From Klenkia soli (lineage in GTDB: Bacteria; Actinomycetota; Actinomycetes; Mycobacteriales; Geodermatophilaceae): DNA of 64,000 bases. Position 1 is the first letter of the stretch. Each line of letters starts with the position of its first letter. Positions 12,825 to 23,207 of this stretch are shown one piece after another. The notes under the pieces were generated by a model. It did not search any database and was not told the DNA's origin. It saw only the letters and a list, made by a program, of their open reading frames with translations. The translations under genes and the position numbers were made by a program. The stretch covers positions 62,001 to 126,000 of the forward strand of contig NZ_FNIR01000007.1 of assembly GCF_900103975.1 (NCBI RefSeq), given 5' to 3'.

Positions 12825-13372
12825 GTCGGGCTGCCGACGGCGGGCAGCGCGGCGAGGACGTCGGCGACCACGGCGGCCACCGGTCGGCCCCCGGTCTGCA
12901 GGTGCAGGGTGGAGACCTCCCCGTACAGCGGCGCGCGGGTCTCGAGCATCTGCCGCAGCATCTGCCGCGGGTTGACCCCCAGGATCGGCCGGTCGCGGGA
13001 GAGCCCGACGCGCTTGGCCGCGGTCGGCAGGTCGACGTCCAGCCACACCACGGTGCCGCCCGCCCGGCCGTGGTCGACCAGCAGCGCTCGGGTGTGCGCA
13101 CTGGTCACGGCGCCACCGCCGAGGGCCAGGACACCGTCGTGCTCGGCCAGCCCGCGGGCCACGGCCCGCTCCTCCATCGCCCGGAAGTGCGGCTCGCCGT
13201 GGGTGACGAACACGTCGGCCACCGACGTGCCGGCCTCGGCCTCGACGTCGTGGTCGGTGTCGCGGAACGGGCAGCCGAGCTCCTGGGCCAGCCGGGTGCC
13301 CACCGTCGTCTTGCCCGAGGCGGGTGGCCCCACGAGCACCACCCGCGGGCCGTCGGCGGGCGTCAGCGCCAC
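12821..13372 (-). CDS. aroK: Shikimate kinase
   Basis: This 183-residue NMP-kinase-fold enzyme phosphorylates the 3-OH of shikimate. The P-loop [11 protein letters not shown] starts at about residue 15. The shikimate-binding Asp lies in FRDTDHDVE, the Arg in HFRAMEE, and the GGGAV glycine triplet follows. The start is GTG at 13372, 10 nt inside aroC. The length is close to mycobacterial AroK. Confidence 0.95.
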   Translation of the reverse strand: MALTPADGPRVVLVGPPASGKTTVGTRLAQELGCPFRDTDHDVEAEAGTSVADVFVTHGEPHFRAMEERAVARGLAEHDGVLALGGGAVTSAHTRALLVDHGRAGGTVVWLDVDLPTAAKRVGLSRDRPILGVNPRQMLRQMLETRAPLYGEVSTLHLQTGGRPVAAVVADVLAALPAVGSPT

Positions 13373-14544
13373 GTCAGGCCATCCAGGTAGCCGGTCACGT
13401 TGCGGCGGGTCTCGGCCACGGAGTCACCGCCGAACTTCTCCAGGACGGCGTCGGCCAGCACCAGGGCGACCATCGCCTCCATCACGACCGAGCCCCGGGG
13501 CACGGCGCAGGCGTCGCTGCGCTGGTGGATCGCCTCGGCCGCCTCGCCGGTGGTGGTGTCCAGGGTGGCCAGGGCGCGCGGCACGGTGCTGATCGGCTTC
13601 ATGGCCGCCCGCACCCGCAGCACCTCGCCGTTGGTCATCCCGCCCTCGATGCCGCCGGCCCGGTCGGTGCGCCGGGCGACCGTGCCGGGACCGATCACGT
13701 CGATCTCGTCGTGGGCCACCGAGCCGCGCCGGCGGGCGGTCTCGAGGCCGTCGCCGACCTCGACCGCCTTCACCGACTGCACGCCCATCAGCGCACCGGC
13801 CAGGCGGCTGTCGAGCCGGCGGTCCCAGTGCACGTGCGAGCCCAGCCCCGGCGGCAGCCCGTGCACGACCACCTCGATGACCCCGCCCAGGGTGTCGCCG
13901 CTGTCGTGGGCGTCGTCGATCTCGGCCTGCATGCGGGCGCTGGTCGCCGGGTCGGCGCAGCGCACCGGGTCGGCGTCGAGGGCGTCGGAGTCGTCGGGGC
14001 CGGGCAGCACGCCGTCGGGCGCGGTGACCGCACCGATGCCGACCACGTGGCTGACCACCCGCACGCCGAGCACCTGGTGCAGGAACGCCTCGGCGATCGC
14101 GCCCAGCGCCACCCGAGCGGCCGTCTCACGCGCGCTGGCCCGCTCGAGCACCGGCCGGGCGTCGTCGAACCCGTACTTCTGCATGCCGGCGAGGTCGGCG
14201 TGACCCGGGCGGGGCCGGGTCAGCGGGGCGTTGCGGGCCCGGTTCGCGATCAGCTCGGGGTCGACCGGGTCGGCCGCCATGACCGTCGTCCACTTGGGCC
14301 ACTCGGTGTTGCCCACCTGGACGGCGATCGGGCCGCCCTGGGTGAGCCCGTGCCGCACCCCGCCGGTCAGGGTGACGACGTCCTGCTCGAAGGCCATGCG
14401 GGCACCGCGGCCGTGGCCCAGCCGCCGGCGGGCGAGCTGGGCGTCGAGGTCGGTCGTCTCCACCGCCACGCCGGCGGGGAGTCCTTCGAGGATGGCGGTG
14501 AGCTGCGGACCGTGCGACTCACCGGCGGTCAGCCAGCGCAACAT
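13363..14544 (-). CDS. aroC: Chorismate synthase
   Basis: A 393-residue FMNH2-dependent enzyme for the last shared step, EPSP to chorismate. Family signatures are clear: [15 protein letters not shown] at the N-terminus, [28 protein letters not shown], and a C-terminal [10 protein letters not shown] segment. The ATG at 14544 sits 36 nt after the prepilin peptidase stop. The length and motifs indicate a complete, functional protein. Confidence 0.97.
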   Translation of the reverse strand: MLRWLTAGESHGPQLTAILEGLPAGVAVETTDLDAQLARRRLGHGRGARMAFEQDVVTLTGGVRHGLTQGGPIAVQVGNTEWPKWTTVMAADPVDPELIANRARNAPLTRPRPGHADLAGMQKYGFDDARPVLERASARETAARVALGAIAEAFLHQVLGVRVVSHVVGIGAVTAPDGVLPGPDDSDALDADPVRCADPATSARMQAEIDDAHDSGDTLGGVIEVVVHGLPPGLGSHVHWDRRLDSRLAGALMGVQSVKAVEVGDGLETARRRGSVAHDEIDVIGPGTVARRTDRAGGIEGGMTNGEVLRVRAAMKPISTVPRALATLDTTTGEAAEAIHQRSDACAVPRGSVVMEAMVALVLADAVLEKFGGDSVAETRRNVTGYLDGLTWR

Positions 14545-14580
14545 GGGGTGGAGTGTGCCAGCCGGGTCCGACAGCTCTGC

Positions 14581-15222
14581 TCAGAGCGGTCCGGCCAGCG
14601 CGAACGCCAGCGCGGCGCCGACCAGCAGCGGCGGGCCGAAGGGCACCGCCGAGCGCCAGCGGGCCCGCCGCAGGGCCAGCAGCACGAGGCTGCCCAGGGC
14701 GCCCAGCAGCAACCCGAGGAACAGGCCGGTCAGCAGCAGGGGACCGCCGCCGCGCCAGCCGAGCAGCACCCCGAGCGGTGCGAGCAGCTTGACGTCGCCG
14801 AACCCCAGCCCGGCCGGGGTGACCAGCCGCACCGCCGCGGCCACCCCGAAGGCCAGCGCCCCGAGCACCACGCCGTCCCTGGCCCGGTCCACCGACCCGA
14901 CCACCGCCGCGTCGACGCCGACCGACACCAGGAGCACCGCCAGGGCGGGGAAGGTCACGGCGTCGGGGAGCCGGTGGGTGGCGAGGTCGACCCCGGCGAG
15001 CACCACCCCCGCCCCGGTCAGCCACAGCACGCCGGCCAGCACCGGCCGCGGCCCGACCAGCGCGGCGACGCCGGCCAGCGACCCCGCGGTGACCACGGCG
15101 GTCAGCGCGGCCCGCGCGCGGCCGGGCACCGCCCCCGGGTCGCGGCTGGCGAACCGGACCGTGGCCCGGGCCAGCCAGGGCCCGAGGGCAGCACCCAGCA
15201 GGCCGGCGGCGAGCGGCAGCAC
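14581..15222 (-). CDS. Prepilin peptidase / type IV leader peptidase (A24 family)
   Basis: A 213-residue, very hydrophobic protein of about six membrane segments. The two catalytic aspartates of this family fit GVDLATHRLPD and the GxGD motif in GLGFGDVKLLAP. It lacks the N-terminal methyltransferase domain of classical PilD, as do many actinobacterial TadV/CpaA-like peptidases. It would cleave leaders of Flp/Tad or type IV pilins, but no pilus gene is in the window. The GTG at 15222 lies just before the aroE stop and is the most likely start, though no strong ribosome binding site is seen. The equivalent position between aroC and aroE is also occupied in mycobacteria. Confidence 0.85.
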   Translation of the reverse strand: MLPLAAGLLGAALGPWLARATVRFASRDPGAVPGRARAALTAVVTAGSLAGVAALVGPRPVLAGVLWLTGAGVVLAGVDLATHRLPDAVTFPALAVLLVSVGVDAAVVGSVDRARDGVVLGALAFGVAAAVRLVTPAGLGFGDVKLLAPLGVLLGWRGGGPLLLTGLFLGLLLGALGSLVLLALRRARWRSAVPFGPPLLVGAALAFALAGPL

Positions 15223-15224
15223 GG

Positions 15225-16034
15225 TCAGCGGGGGACGACGGCGTCCAGCGCGGCGCGCATCGCCTCGATGGGGGCCGGACGCCCGGTGATCAGCTCGACC
15301 TGGACGGTGGCCTGCCAGAAGAGCACCTCGATGCCGTGCACCGTGGTGCCGCCGGCGTCCTCGACCGCCGCGGCCAGCGGGGTCGGCCACCCCGCGTACA
15401 GCACGTCCAGGACGGTCTGGCCCGGCTGCCAGTGCAGCCCGGCCACGGTGGTCTGGCCGTCGACGGGCACGGTGCTGACCACGACCGGGGCGGCGACCTC
15501 GGGGGTCTGCGCGAAGGTGGCCACCCGGGCGGTCACGTCGAGGGCACCCAGGACGGCGACGACGCCGGCCGCCCGCGCGGGGTCCCGGACCACGACGTCG
15601 ACGGTCTGCGCGCCCAGGCTGGCCAGGGCGACCGCCGCCGCGGTCGCCGTCCCCCCGTTGCCGAGGATCGCGGCGTGCTCGACGTGGTCGACCCCGGCCA
15701 GCTGCAGGGCCATGCCGACCCCGGTGACGTCGGTGTTCTCGGCCCGCCACCCACCGGGCACGCGCACCAGCGTGTTCGCCGCACCCAGCAGCAGCGGCAG
15801 CGGGTCGGACTCGGTGGCCACGGCCGCCGCGGCCTGCTTGCACGGCATGGTGACCGAGAAGCCCCGCCACTCCTCGTCGAGCCCGGCCAGCAGCACCGGC
15901 AACTCCTCGGCCCCGAGGTCGAGCGCCTCGTAGGTCCAGTCGTCGAGCCCGAGGGCGGCGTAGGCGGCCCGGTGCAGCACCGGGCTCAACGAGTGCGCGA
16001 TCGGGCGACCGAGGACGGCGGCGCGCTCAGCCAT
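15225..16034 (-). CDS. aroE: Shikimate dehydrogenase
   Basis: A 269-residue NADP-dependent reductase (3-dehydroshikimate to shikimate). The substrate motif AHSLSPVLHRAAYAALGL is near the N-terminus. The catalytic Lys lies in SVTMPCK and the Asp in AENTDVTG. The dinucleotide loop is ILGNGGTATA. The ATG at 16034 overlaps the end of mltG by 8 nt. It completes the shikimate set AroB, Q, E, K, C here; DAHP synthase and EPSP synthase (AroA) are not in the window. Confidence 0.95.
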   Translation of the reverse strand: MAERAAVLGRPIAHSLSPVLHRAAYAALGLDDWTYEALDLGAEELPVLLAGLDEEWRGFSVTMPCKQAAAAVATESDPLPLLLGAANTLVRVPGGWRAENTDVTGVGMALQLAGVDHVEHAAILGNGGTATAAAVALASLGAQTVDVVVRDPARAAGVVAVLGALDVTARVATFAQTPEVAAPVVVSTVPVDGQTTVAGLHWQPGQTVLDVLYAGWPTPLAAAVEDAGGTTVHGIEVLFWQATVQVELITGRPAPIEAMRAALDAVVPR

Positions 16035-17820
16035 CGGGGTTGTCGCGCAGCCACTGCTGGAACAGCGCCACGTTGGCGGCGTGCTCCTCGGCGGTCGCCG
16101 CGAACCGGGTCTCGCCGGTGTCGGGGTTCACCACCACGAAGTAGATCCAGTCACCCGGCGTGGGGTTGAGCACCGCCTGGAGGGCTTCCTCACCGGGGCT
16201 GTCGATCGCACCCGGCGGGAGGCCGGGGTACAGGTAGGTGTTGTACGGCGAATCGGTGGCGCGGTCCTCGGCCGTGGTGGTGATGCCGGACTTGCCGGTG
16301 GCGAAGTTCACCGTGGTGTCGAACTGCAACGGCATGCCGTCGGCGATGCGGTTGTCGATGACCGTGGCCACCTTCGACATGTCCTCGCTCGTCGCTGCCT
16401 CGGCCTGCACGAGGCTGGCCTCGGTGAGCACCCGCTGCCGGTCGGCCTCGGGGATCTGCAGCGAGTCGAACGTCTGCTCGGCGCGCGCCACCATGCTGCT
16501 GAGCACCTGGACGGCGGTCTGGCCCGGCTCGATGTCGTAGGTGGCCGGGAACAGGTGGCCCTCGAGCATGCCGTTCGCCCACGCCGGCAGACCCAGGGCC
16601 GCCGGGTCAGCGGCCGCGGCCTGCAGGTCGGCGAGCGGGATCTCGGAGTTGTCGGCGATGGCCTGCAGCGTCGCGCTCACCTGCAGGCCCTCGCGCACGG
16701 TGACCCGGGCGAACAACCGCGAGGCCGGGTCCAGCAACCGGTCCAGGGCTGCCTGCCCGCTCATCTGCAGGGCCATGCTGTAGACGCCGGGCTGGATGCC
16801 GGCCGCGGCCGGGTTGGCCGAGGCGGCGTCCACGAACGGCTCCGCCGAGGCCACCACGTCGTTGTCGACCAGCGTGTTGCCGATGGCGGTGAGGGAGTCA
16901 CCGCTCTCGACGCGGATCTGCACCTCGCCGCTGCCCGACCCGGTGTAGTCGGCCGCCGTCGGGTTGATCTTCTGGATCAGCCACTGCCCGCCGACCACGA
17001 TGCCGACCACCAGACCGGCGAGCACCAGCAGGGACACGACGATCGTGATCGGCCGCCGGCGACGGCGGGGCCGACGGGACGCCGCACCCCCGCGGGAGCG
17101 TCGCCCCCGTCGGCCGCGGTCCTCCTCGTGGTCGGCGCCGATGACCTCCAGACCACCGGTCTGGTCCCACACGGGGTGGTCGCCGGTGGCCGGGTGCTCC
17201 CTGGTCTCCGGGTGCTCACCGGTCTCCGGGTGCTCACCGGTCTCCGGGTACCGGGCGGCGGGGTGCTCCTCGGTCTCCGGGTACCGGGCGGCGGGGTGCT
17301 CCTCGGTGGCTGGGTGCTCGTCCAGGTGGTCGTCGTCGGCACGGTCGTCGTGGTGCCCGGCGTCGTCGTCGTGGTGCCCGGCGTGGTCGTCGTGGTGCCC
17401 GGCGTCGTCGGCCCGGACCCGGGCGTGCCGGTCGGTCGCGTGCTCGTCGTCGACGCCCGGCGCGTCACGGGGTGCGCGCACCGCCGGCGTCTCGCCGGTC
17501 GAGCCCAGCACCAGCCCGGACAGGGCGCTCACCGGCGGGCGCGGCACCGGGCCACGGGACGTCGGCTGCGCGCTGGGCACCAAGGGGGTCCGACGGGTGG
17601 CGTCGTCGTCCGGGGCCTGCGGAGGTCGGACTGCCCCCCCGCGGGCAGCCTCCTCGGCGGCGCGACGCCGTGCCCGGCGACCACCGGTCAGCGGGCCGGT
17701 CGGGTCGGCGTCGACCGCCGGGAACTCGCCGGTGTGCCACTCGGCCAGGAACTCGGCGGCCGGACGGCCCTCGCCGTCGCCCTCGTGCCGCCTGCGGCGG
17801 CCGGTGCCCTCGTCGTTCAT
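16027..17820 (-). CDS. mltG: Endolytic murein transglycosylase MltG (YceG-like)
   Basis: A 597-residue bitopic membrane protein that cuts nascent glycan strands and sets their length. The cytoplasmic N-terminus (to about 255) is long, charged and repetitive: an AGHHDD-type His/Asp stretch (about residues 137-160) and EHPET/EHPAARYPET repeats (about 167-215). One transmembrane helix follows (about 259-282), then a LysM-like and YceG domain. The catalytic Glu is in LEGHLFPATYD, about residue 420. The ATG at 17820 lies 4 nt after the ruvX stop; upstream open frame is ruvX shadow. The family core is about 340 residues, so the N-terminal extension is the unusual part. Confidence 0.93.
   Translation of the reverse strand: MNDEGTGRRRRHEGDGEGRPAAEFLAEWHTGEFPAVDADPTGPLTGGRRARRRAAEEAARGGAVRPPQAPDDDATRRTPLVPSAQPTSRGPVPRPPVSALSGLVLGSTGETPAVRAPRDAPGVDDEHATDRHARVRADDAGHHDDHAGHHDDDAGHHDDRADDDHLDEHPATEEHPAARYPETEEHPAARYPETGEHPETGEHPETREHPATGDHPVWDQTGGLEVIGADHEEDRGRRGRRSRGGAASRRPRRRRRPITIVVSLLVLAGLVVGIVVGGQWLIQKINPTAADYTGSGSGEVQIRVESGDSLTAIGNTLVDNDVVASAEPFVDAASANPAAAGIQPGVYSMALQMSGQAALDRLLDPASRLFARVTVREGLQVSATLQAIADNSEIPLADLQAAAADPAALGLPAWANGMLEGHLFPATYDIEPGQTAVQVLSSMVARAEQTFDSLQIPEADRQRVLTEASLVQAEAATSEDMSKVATVIDNRIADGMPLQFDTTVNFATGKSGITTTAEDRATDSPYNTYLYPGLPPGAIDSPGEEALQAVLNPTPGDWIYFVVVNPDTGETRFAATAEEHAANVALFQQWLRDNPDG
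17185..17410 (-). repeat. In-frame tandem repeats encoding the MltG cytoplasmic tail
   Basis: Two identical 18-nt units (17203-17238; peptide GEHPET) are followed by two identical 33-nt units (17239-17304; peptide EEHPAARYPET). A degenerate approximately 21-nt GTCGTCGTGGTGCCCGGC array follows at about 17344-17410, encoding AGHHDDD. All unit lengths are multiples of three, so copy number can change without a frameshift. Confidence 0.9.
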
Positions 17821-17824
17821 GCGC

Positions 17825-18286
17825 TCACCGACCGCTCGCCGCGCGACAGCGGTCGAGATGGCTCTGCAGGATGACCACGGCCGCGGCCTGGTCGATGACC
17901 GCACGCTGCCGACGGGCGTCGATGCCGCCGGCACGCAGGTGACTGGCTGCGGTCACGGTGGAGAGCCTTTCGTCGACGAGACGCACCGGGACGTCCCCGA
18001 TCCGCGTGGCCAGTGAACCAGCGTAGGCGCCCGCATCGGCGGCGGAAGCCCCGGACGCACCCGACAGGTGCCTCGGGTCCCCCACCACCACCTCCACCAC
18101 CTCGTGTTCCACCACGAGGGCGGCCAGGCGGTCGAGATCGGTGCCCTTCCTCGAGCGCGGCAGCGTCTCCAGCGGCGAGGCCAGGAAGCCGGTGGGGTCG
18201 GACATCGCCACGCCGACCCGCACCGTGCCGACGTCGACGCCGAGCCGCCGGCCGGGGACCCACACCGGCGGCTCCGGGGACGTCAC
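17825..18286 (-). CDS. ruvX: Pre-16S rRNA nuclease / Holliday junction resolvase-like RuvX (YqgF)
   Basis: A 153-residue RNase H-fold protein. In E. coli, YqgF trims the 5' end of 16S rRNA; in M. tuberculosis, RuvX resolves Holliday junctions. Acidic residues of the fold lie in [26 protein letters not shown] and the C-terminal [13 protein letters not shown]. The GTG start at 18286 is fixed by the GTGA overlap with alaS. The order alaS-ruvX-mltG-aroE is conserved in actinobacteria. Confidence 0.94.
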   Translation of the reverse strand: MTSPEPPVWVPGRRLGVDVGTVRVGVAMSDPTGFLASPLETLPRSRKGTDLDRLAALVVEHEVVEVVVGDPRHLSGASGASAADAGAYAGSLATRIGDVPVRLVDERLSTVTAASHLRAGGIDARRQRAVIDQAAAVVILQSHLDRCRAASGR

Positions 18287-20937
18287 GCCTGCAGCGCCTG
18301 CTCGACGGCGGCCAGCGCGGCGGGGATGCCGGCGGGGTCGGTGCCCCCGCCCTGCGCCACGTCGGCCTTGCCGCCACCACGACCACCGACCGGGCCGGCA
18401 GCGGCCCTGAGCAGGTCGTTGGCCGACAGGCCACGCTCCTGGGCCGCCGGGTTGAGCGCGGCCACCAGGGCCACCTTCCCGTCGGCCTCCGAGGCCAGCA
18501 CCACCGCGGCCGGACGATCGGTGCCCAGCCGACCACGGACGTCGAGGACCAGGCCCCGCAGGTCACCGCCGGACAACCCCGCCGGTGCCCCGGTGACCAG
18601 CTGCACGCCGGCGACCTCGCGGGCAGCCGCGGCCAGGTCACCGGCAGCGGCCAGCGTCTGCGCACCGCGCAGCTCACCCAGCTCGCGCTCGGCGTCCCGC
18701 TGACGGGCCAGCATGCCGGTGACCCGCTCGACGAGACCGTCCTGCGGGGTCTTCAGCAGGTCCGACAGCTGACGCACCAGGTCGCGCTCGCGGGCCAGGT
18801 AGCGGAAGCCCTCCAGCCCGACCACCGCCTCGACGCGCCGGGAGCCCGAGCCGACCGAGCTCTCGCCGGTCAGCGCCAGCGGGCCGATCTGCGCACTGCC
18901 GCGCACGTGGGTGCCACCGCACAGCTCGCGGGACCACTCGCCGCCGATCTCCACGACGCGCACCTGCTCGCCGTAGGTCTCGCCGAACAGCGCCAGGGCA
19001 CCGAACTCGCGGGCCTCGGGCAGCGACATCCACAGCGCCCGGACCGCCTGGTCCTCGCGGACGGCGGCGTTGGCGACGTCCTCGATGTCGGTGCGCTGCT
19101 GCCCGGTGAGGGCGCCCTGCCAGGCGAAGTCCAGCCGCAGGTAGCCGGGTCGGTTGTAGGAACCGGCCTGCAGCGCCTGCGGACCGAGCACCCGCCGCAG
19201 CGCGGCGTGCACCACGTGGGTGCCCGAGTGGGCCTGGCAGGCCGAGCGACGCCACTCGAGGTCGACCTCGGCGGCCAGCTCGACGCCGTCCCGCAGCTCG
19301 CCCTCGATCACCCGCACCTGGTGCGCGACCAGACCCTTGACGGGGCGCTGGACGTCGACGACCTCGGCGCGGCCGCCGTCCCACACGAGGTGGCCGGCGT
19401 CGGCGACCTGCCCGCCGGACTCGGCGTAGAACGGCGTGGCGTCGAGCACGACCCGGGTGAGCTCGCCGGGGCCGGCGACCTCGGCGTCGCCGACCACGCC
19501 GAGCACGCGGGACTCGGTGCGCAGCGTGTCGTAGGCCCGCCAGTCGGTGGGGCCGTGCTGGGTCAGCAGCTCGGAGAACCGGCTGACGTCGACCCCGCCG
19601 GTGCGCTTGGACCGGGCGTCGGCCCGGGCCCGGTCGCGCTGCTCGGTCATGAGCGCGCGGAACCCGGCCTCGTCGACGGTGACGCCCTGCTCGGCGGCCA
19701 TCTCCAGCGTGAGGTCGATCGGGAAGCCGTAGGTGTCGTGCAGCTGGAAGGCCTGCGCGCCGGGCAGCTGGGGCGTTCCGGCGCTCTTCAGCTGGGTCAC
19801 CGCGGTGTCCAGCAGCGCGGTGCCGGCGGTGAGCGTGCGCGCGAAGGCCTCCTCCTCGGCGTAGGCGACCGAGCTGATCCGCGCGAAGTCGGTCGCCAGC
19901 TCGGGGTAGCTCGGGCTCATCGCGTCGCGGCTGACCGGCAGGAGGGTGGGCAGCACCGCGCCCTCGACGCCCAGCAGCCGCATCGAGCGGACCGCACGGC
20001 GCAGCAGCCGGCGCAGGATGTAGCCGCGGCCCTCGTTGCCCGGGGTCACGCCGTCCCCGATGATCATCAGCCCGGACCGGACGTGGTCGGCGACGACGCG
20101 CAGCCGCACGTCGGTGTCGTGGTCGGCGCCGTAGGTGACCCCGGCCAGCTCGGCAGCCCGGTGCAGGACCGGGGCGACCTCGTCGATCTCGTACATGTTG
20201 TCGACGCCCTGGAGCAGGAAGGCCACCCGCTCCATGCCCATGCCGGTGTCGATGTTCTTCTTCGGCAGCTCGCCGAGGATCGGGAAGTCCTTGCCCTCGC
20301 CGTCGCCGCGCTCGTACTGCATGAAGACGAGGTTCCAGATCTCGACGAAGCGGTCACCGCCCTCGTCGACCAGCGGGCCGCCGTCCGGGCCGTGCTCCGG
20401 ACCGCGGTCGAAGAAGATCTCCGAGCAGGGACCGGCCGGGCCGGCCGCCCCGGTCGACCAGTAGTTGCTCTCCTTGCCCAGCCGCTGGATGCGCTCGGCG
20501 GGCAACCCGGCGATGCGGGCCCAGGCCTCGGCGGCCTCGTCGTCGTCCAGGTAGACGGTGACCCAGATCTTGTCCGTCGGGATGCCCAGACCGCCGTCCT
20601 CGACGGAGGTGGTGATCAGCGACCAGGCCGCCTCGATGGCGCCGTCCTTGAAGTAGTCGCCGAAGGAGAAGTTGCCGTTCATCTGGAAGAACGTGCCGTG
20701 CCGGGTGGTCTTGCCCACCTCCTCGATGTCGAGGGTGCGCACGCACTTCTGCACGCTGGTGGCCCGCGGGTACGGCGCGGGCTCCCGGCCGGTCAGGTAC
20801 GGGATGAACGGCACCATGCCGGCGACGGTGAACAGCAGCGAGGGGTCCGGGGACACCAGGGAGGCACTGGGGACGACGGTGTGCCCGCGCTGCTCGAAGT
20901 GCTCCAGGAAACGGCGACGGATCTCGGCGGTCTGCAT
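18283..20937 (-). CDS. alaS: Alanyl-tRNA synthetase
   Basis: This 884-residue class II synthetase charges tRNA-Ala. The catalytic core opens with [19 protein letters not shown]; motif 2 lies around the [16 protein letters not shown] region. The editing domain shows zinc residues as HSGTHVVH and CGGTHVRGS. The C-Ala domain ends with the glycine-rich [14 protein letters not shown]. The length is normal. I saw no T-box in the 60 nt upstream. It is preceded by two small genes that probably share its transcript. Confidence 0.98.
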   Translation of the reverse strand: MQTAEIRRRFLEHFEQRGHTVVPSASLVSPDPSLLFTVAGMVPFIPYLTGREPAPYPRATSVQKCVRTLDIEEVGKTTRHGTFFQMNGNFSFGDYFKDGAIEAAWSLITTSVEDGGLGIPTDKIWVTVYLDDDEAAEAWARIAGLPAERIQRLGKESNYWSTGAAGPAGPCSEIFFDRGPEHGPDGGPLVDEGGDRFVEIWNLVFMQYERGDGEGKDFPILGELPKKNIDTGMGMERVAFLLQGVDNMYEIDEVAPVLHRAAELAGVTYGADHDTDVRLRVVADHVRSGLMIIGDGVTPGNEGRGYILRRLLRRAVRSMRLLGVEGAVLPTLLPVSRDAMSPSYPELATDFARISSVAYAEEEAFARTLTAGTALLDTAVTQLKSAGTPQLPGAQAFQLHDTYGFPIDLTLEMAAEQGVTVDEAGFRALMTEQRDRARADARSKRTGGVDVSRFSELLTQHGPTDWRAYDTLRTESRVLGVVGDAEVAGPGELTRVVLDATPFYAESGGQVADAGHLVWDGGRAEVVDVQRPVKGLVAHQVRVIEGELRDGVELAAEVDLEWRRSACQAHSGTHVVHAALRRVLGPQALQAGSYNRPGYLRLDFAWQGALTGQQRTDIEDVANAAVREDQAVRALWMSLPEAREFGALALFGETYGEQVRVVEIGGEWSRELCGGTHVRGSAQIGPLALTGESSVGSGSRRVEAVVGLEGFRYLARERDLVRQLSDLLKTPQDGLVERVTGMLARQRDAERELGELRGAQTLAAAGDLAAAAREVAGVQLVTGAPAGLSGGDLRGLVLDVRGRLGTDRPAAVVLASEADGKVALVAALNPAAQERGLSANDLLRAAAGPVGGRGGGKADVAQGGGTDPAGIPAALAAVEQALQA

Positions 20938-20997
20938 CTCAGCTCGTTCTCGGTCGGGCCCGGCAGGGCGCCCGGGTGTGCTGGCTTCGGGAAGGGT

Positions 20998-21303
20998 TCA
21001 GGAGTCGGCGGCGTGCGCACCGCGGCGGGCGTTGATGGCGGCCTGACCGTCGGCGGTGGCCTGGTCGCGGGTGGGGAGCGGGGCGTCCAGGCCGGTGCCC
21101 TCGCGCAGCTCCTCCTCGCGGTTGGCGGCGGCGGCGCGGACGTCGGCGCCGAAGTCGGCGATCGCGTCACCCAGGTCGCGCAGCCCGTCGGCCAGCTGGC
21201 CGGCGACCGACTGCGGGGTCAGCCGCTCGGCGGCCGCGGACATCTTGCGCACGACGAGGACGCCGATGGTGACGCCCATGGCCAGCCAGAACATGCGGCG
21301 CAT
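20998..21303 (-). CDS. Small membrane-anchored protein of unknown function (DUF6167-like)
   Basis: A 101-residue protein with one N-terminal transmembrane helix (FWLAMGVTIGVLVV) followed by an amphipathic Ala-rich helical region and a charged tail. Similar small proteins sit just upstream of alaS in many actinobacteria; the DUF6167 assignment is from recognition and not certain. The ATG at 21303 shares a base with the stop of the upstream DUF948-like gene (TGATG), so they are probably made together. No enzymatic motif is visible. Confidence 0.8.
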   Translation of the reverse strand: MRRMFWLAMGVTIGVLVVRKMSAAAERLTPQSVAGQLADGLRDLGDAIADFGADVRAAAANREEELREGTGLDAPLPTRDQATADGQAAINARRGAHAADS

Positions 21304-21728
21304 CAGCCGGCCCGCCGGGCCGACCGGCGCGCGCGGCGCTCGGCCTTCTGGTCGCGCTGGCTGGCCGCCAGGGCCTGGCCCTCGCGCTTCTTGCTGACCG
21401 CGCTGCGCACGCCGTAGCTGAACGCGGCGGCCTTGATCAGCGGGCTGCCCAGGGTCGCGGCGAAGACGCTGGTGAGCGCGGCGACGTTGCTGGACACGTT
21501 GGCCGCGTTGCCGGTGATGTCGTCGACCCGCTCGAGGTTGGCGTTGACGTGGGTGACCGTCGTCGACGCCTGGCTCAGGATGGGCTGGCTCTGCTCGCGG
21601 ACCTGGCGGATGGTCAGCGTGGTCTCGTCGAGGGTGCGACCCAGCTTCAGCAGCGGCACGGCGAGCAGCACCACCAGCAGCACCAACGCGCCGGCGGCGA
21701 TGAGCCCGGCGATCTCTCCTGCGGACAC
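21303..21728 (-). CDS. DUF948 domain membrane protein
   Basis: A 141-residue protein with an N-terminal transmembrane helix (residues about 6-27). A long helical segment follows with hydroxylated and coiled-coil-like character (VREQSQPILSQASTTVTHVN, NAANVSSNVAAL), then a basic C-terminus. This is the layout of DUF948 general-stress-like proteins. The GTG start at 21728 has AAGGGG 6 nt upstream; an ATG-less extension to 21788 is less likely. Position before the alaS cluster is conserved in actinobacteria. The function is unknown. Confidence 0.82.
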   Translation of the reverse strand: MSAGEIAGLIAAGALVLLVVLLAVPLLKLGRTLDETTLTIRQVREQSQPILSQASTTVTHVNANLERVDDITGNAANVSSNVAALTSVFAATLGSPLIKAAAFSYGVRSAVSKKREGQALAASQRDQKAERRARRSARRAG

Positions 21729-21809
21729 GTGGTTCCCCTTGCTCGTGGATCTGGACTGCCGGCCCGGCGGTCTCCAGGCTCGGGTCACCCTAGCTGCGGG
21801 TGCCGACGG

Positions 21810-23144
21810 TCATCGCCTGCGCCGGACGATCGCCCGCAGCTTGGTCAGCCGGGCGCCGATGCCGGCCTCCGCCCCGCGCCCGGTCGGGCGGTAGTAGTCG
21901 CGACCGACCAGGGCGTCGGGCGGGTACTGCTGGGCCAGGACGCCGTCGGGGTGGTCGTGCGGGTAGGCGTAGGTCGCGCCGTGGCCGAGCTTCTTGGCCC
22001 CGGCGTAGTGGGCGTCGCGCAGCCCGGCCGGGACCGGCCCCGCCCGGCCGGCCCGGACGTCGGCCACGGACTCGGAGATCGCCACCGTGATCGCGTTGGA
22101 CTTCGGCGCGGTGGCCAGGTGGACCACGGCCTGGGCCAGGGCGAAGTGGCCCTCGGGCATGCCGATGAACGCCACCGCGTCGGCGGCGGCCACGGCGACC
22201 GGCAGGGCGGTGGGGTCGGCCATGCCGATGTCCTCGCTGGCGCTGATCACCAGCCGGCGGGCGATGAAGCGCGGGTCCTCGCCGGCCTCGACCATGCGGG
22301 CCAGGTAGTGCATCGCGGCGTCGACGTCGGATCCCCGGATGCTCTTGATGAGCGCGCTGGCGACGTCGTAGTGCTGGTCGCCGGCCCGGTCGTAGCGGAC
22401 GGCGGCCTGCGCGACCGCGGTCTCCAGCGTGGCCAGGTCGAGCACCGGCACCCCGGCGGCCTGCGCGGCCCCCGCGCCGGACTCCAGCGCGGTCAGCGCC
22501 TTGCGGGCGTCGCCGCCGGCCACCCGCAGCAGGTGCTCCTCGGCGTCCTCGGCGAGGGTGATCGCACCGGCCAGGCCGCGGTCGGAGGCGATCGCCCGGT
22601 GCAGCACCTCGCGGACGTCGTCGTCGGACAGCGACTGCAGCGCCAGCACCAGCGACCGGGACAGCAGCGGTGAGACCACCGAGAAGAACGGGTTCTCGGT
22701 GGTGGCCGCGATCAGGCTGACGATCCGGTCCTCCACCGCCGACAGCAGGGAGTCCTGCTGGGTCTTGGAGAACCGGTGCACCTCGTCGATGAACAGGACG
22801 GTGCGCCGGTTGCCGTGCACCAGCTCGCTCTTGGCCGCGGCGATGACCGCGCGGACCTCCTTCACCCCGGCGTCGAGCGCGGACAGCTGCACGAACTTGC
22901 GCTTGGTGGCCAGCGAGATGACGTGCGCCAGGGTGGTCTTGCCGGTGCCGGGTGGGCCGTAGAGCACCAGCGACATCGGCTCGTCGGCCTCGACCAGGCG
23001 GCGCAGCGGTGCCCGGGGGCCGAGCAGGTGCTTCTGGCCGACCACCTCGTCCAGCCCGCGCGGGCGCATGCGGACCGCGAGCGGTGCCCCGGGGTCGACG
23101 GCGGCCGGGCGCTCCTCGGGCGCCGGGTCGAACAGGGTGCTCAC
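21810..23144 (-). CDS. rarA: Replication-associated recombination protein A (AAA+ ATPase)
   Basis: A 444-residue AAA+ protein of the RarA/MgsA/WRNIP1 family that acts at stalled replication forks. Walker A is GPPGTGKTT (about residue 61) and Walker B is LFIDEVHRF. Sensor 1 is [10 protein letters not shown], and the C-terminal tetramerisation part ([32 protein letters not shown]) is complete. The GTG at 23144 lies 7 nt after a -10-like TAGCGT, suggesting a leaderless mRNA. Upstream open frame overlaps the divergent reductase gene and is rejected. Confidence 0.95.
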   Translation of the reverse strand: MSTLFDPAPEERPAAVDPGAPLAVRMRPRGLDEVVGQKHLLGPRAPLRRLVEADEPMSLVLYGPPGTGKTTLAHVISLATKRKFVQLSALDAGVKEVRAVIAAAKSELVHGNRRTVLFIDEVHRFSKTQQDSLLSAVEDRIVSLIAATTENPFFSVVSPLLSRSLVLALQSLSDDDVREVLHRAIASDRGLAGAITLAEDAEEHLLRVAGGDARKALTALESGAGAAQAAGVPVLDLATLETAVAQAAVRYDRAGDQHYDVASALIKSIRGSDVDAAMHYLARMVEAGEDPRFIARRLVISASEDIGMADPTALPVAVAAADAVAFIGMPEGHFALAQAVVHLATAPKSNAITVAISESVADVRAGRAGPVPAGLRDAHYAGAKKLGHGATYAYPHDHPDGVLAQQYPPDALVGRDYYRPTGRGAEAGIGARLTKLRAIVRRRR

Positions 23145-23151
23145 GCTTGCG

Positions 23152-23157
23152 ACGCTA
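23152..23157 (-). promoter_or_regulatory. Putative -10 of rarA, leaderless
   Basis: Minus-strand TAGCGT ends 7 nt before the GTG start codon, so transcription would begin at or next to the start codon. It lies in the 63-nt divergent region shared with the aldo/keto reductase gene. Confidence 0.5.
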
Positions 23158-23207
23158 CCGGCGGGGGCAGACAGTCCCGGTAGTTCCCATCCACGAGAGG
23201 ACTCCCC

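Noticed and set aside
17185-17410. Possible CRISPR-like or noncoding tandem array
   Set aside because: Units are multiples of three, contiguous without unique spacers, and in frame within mltG, so they are coding repeats.
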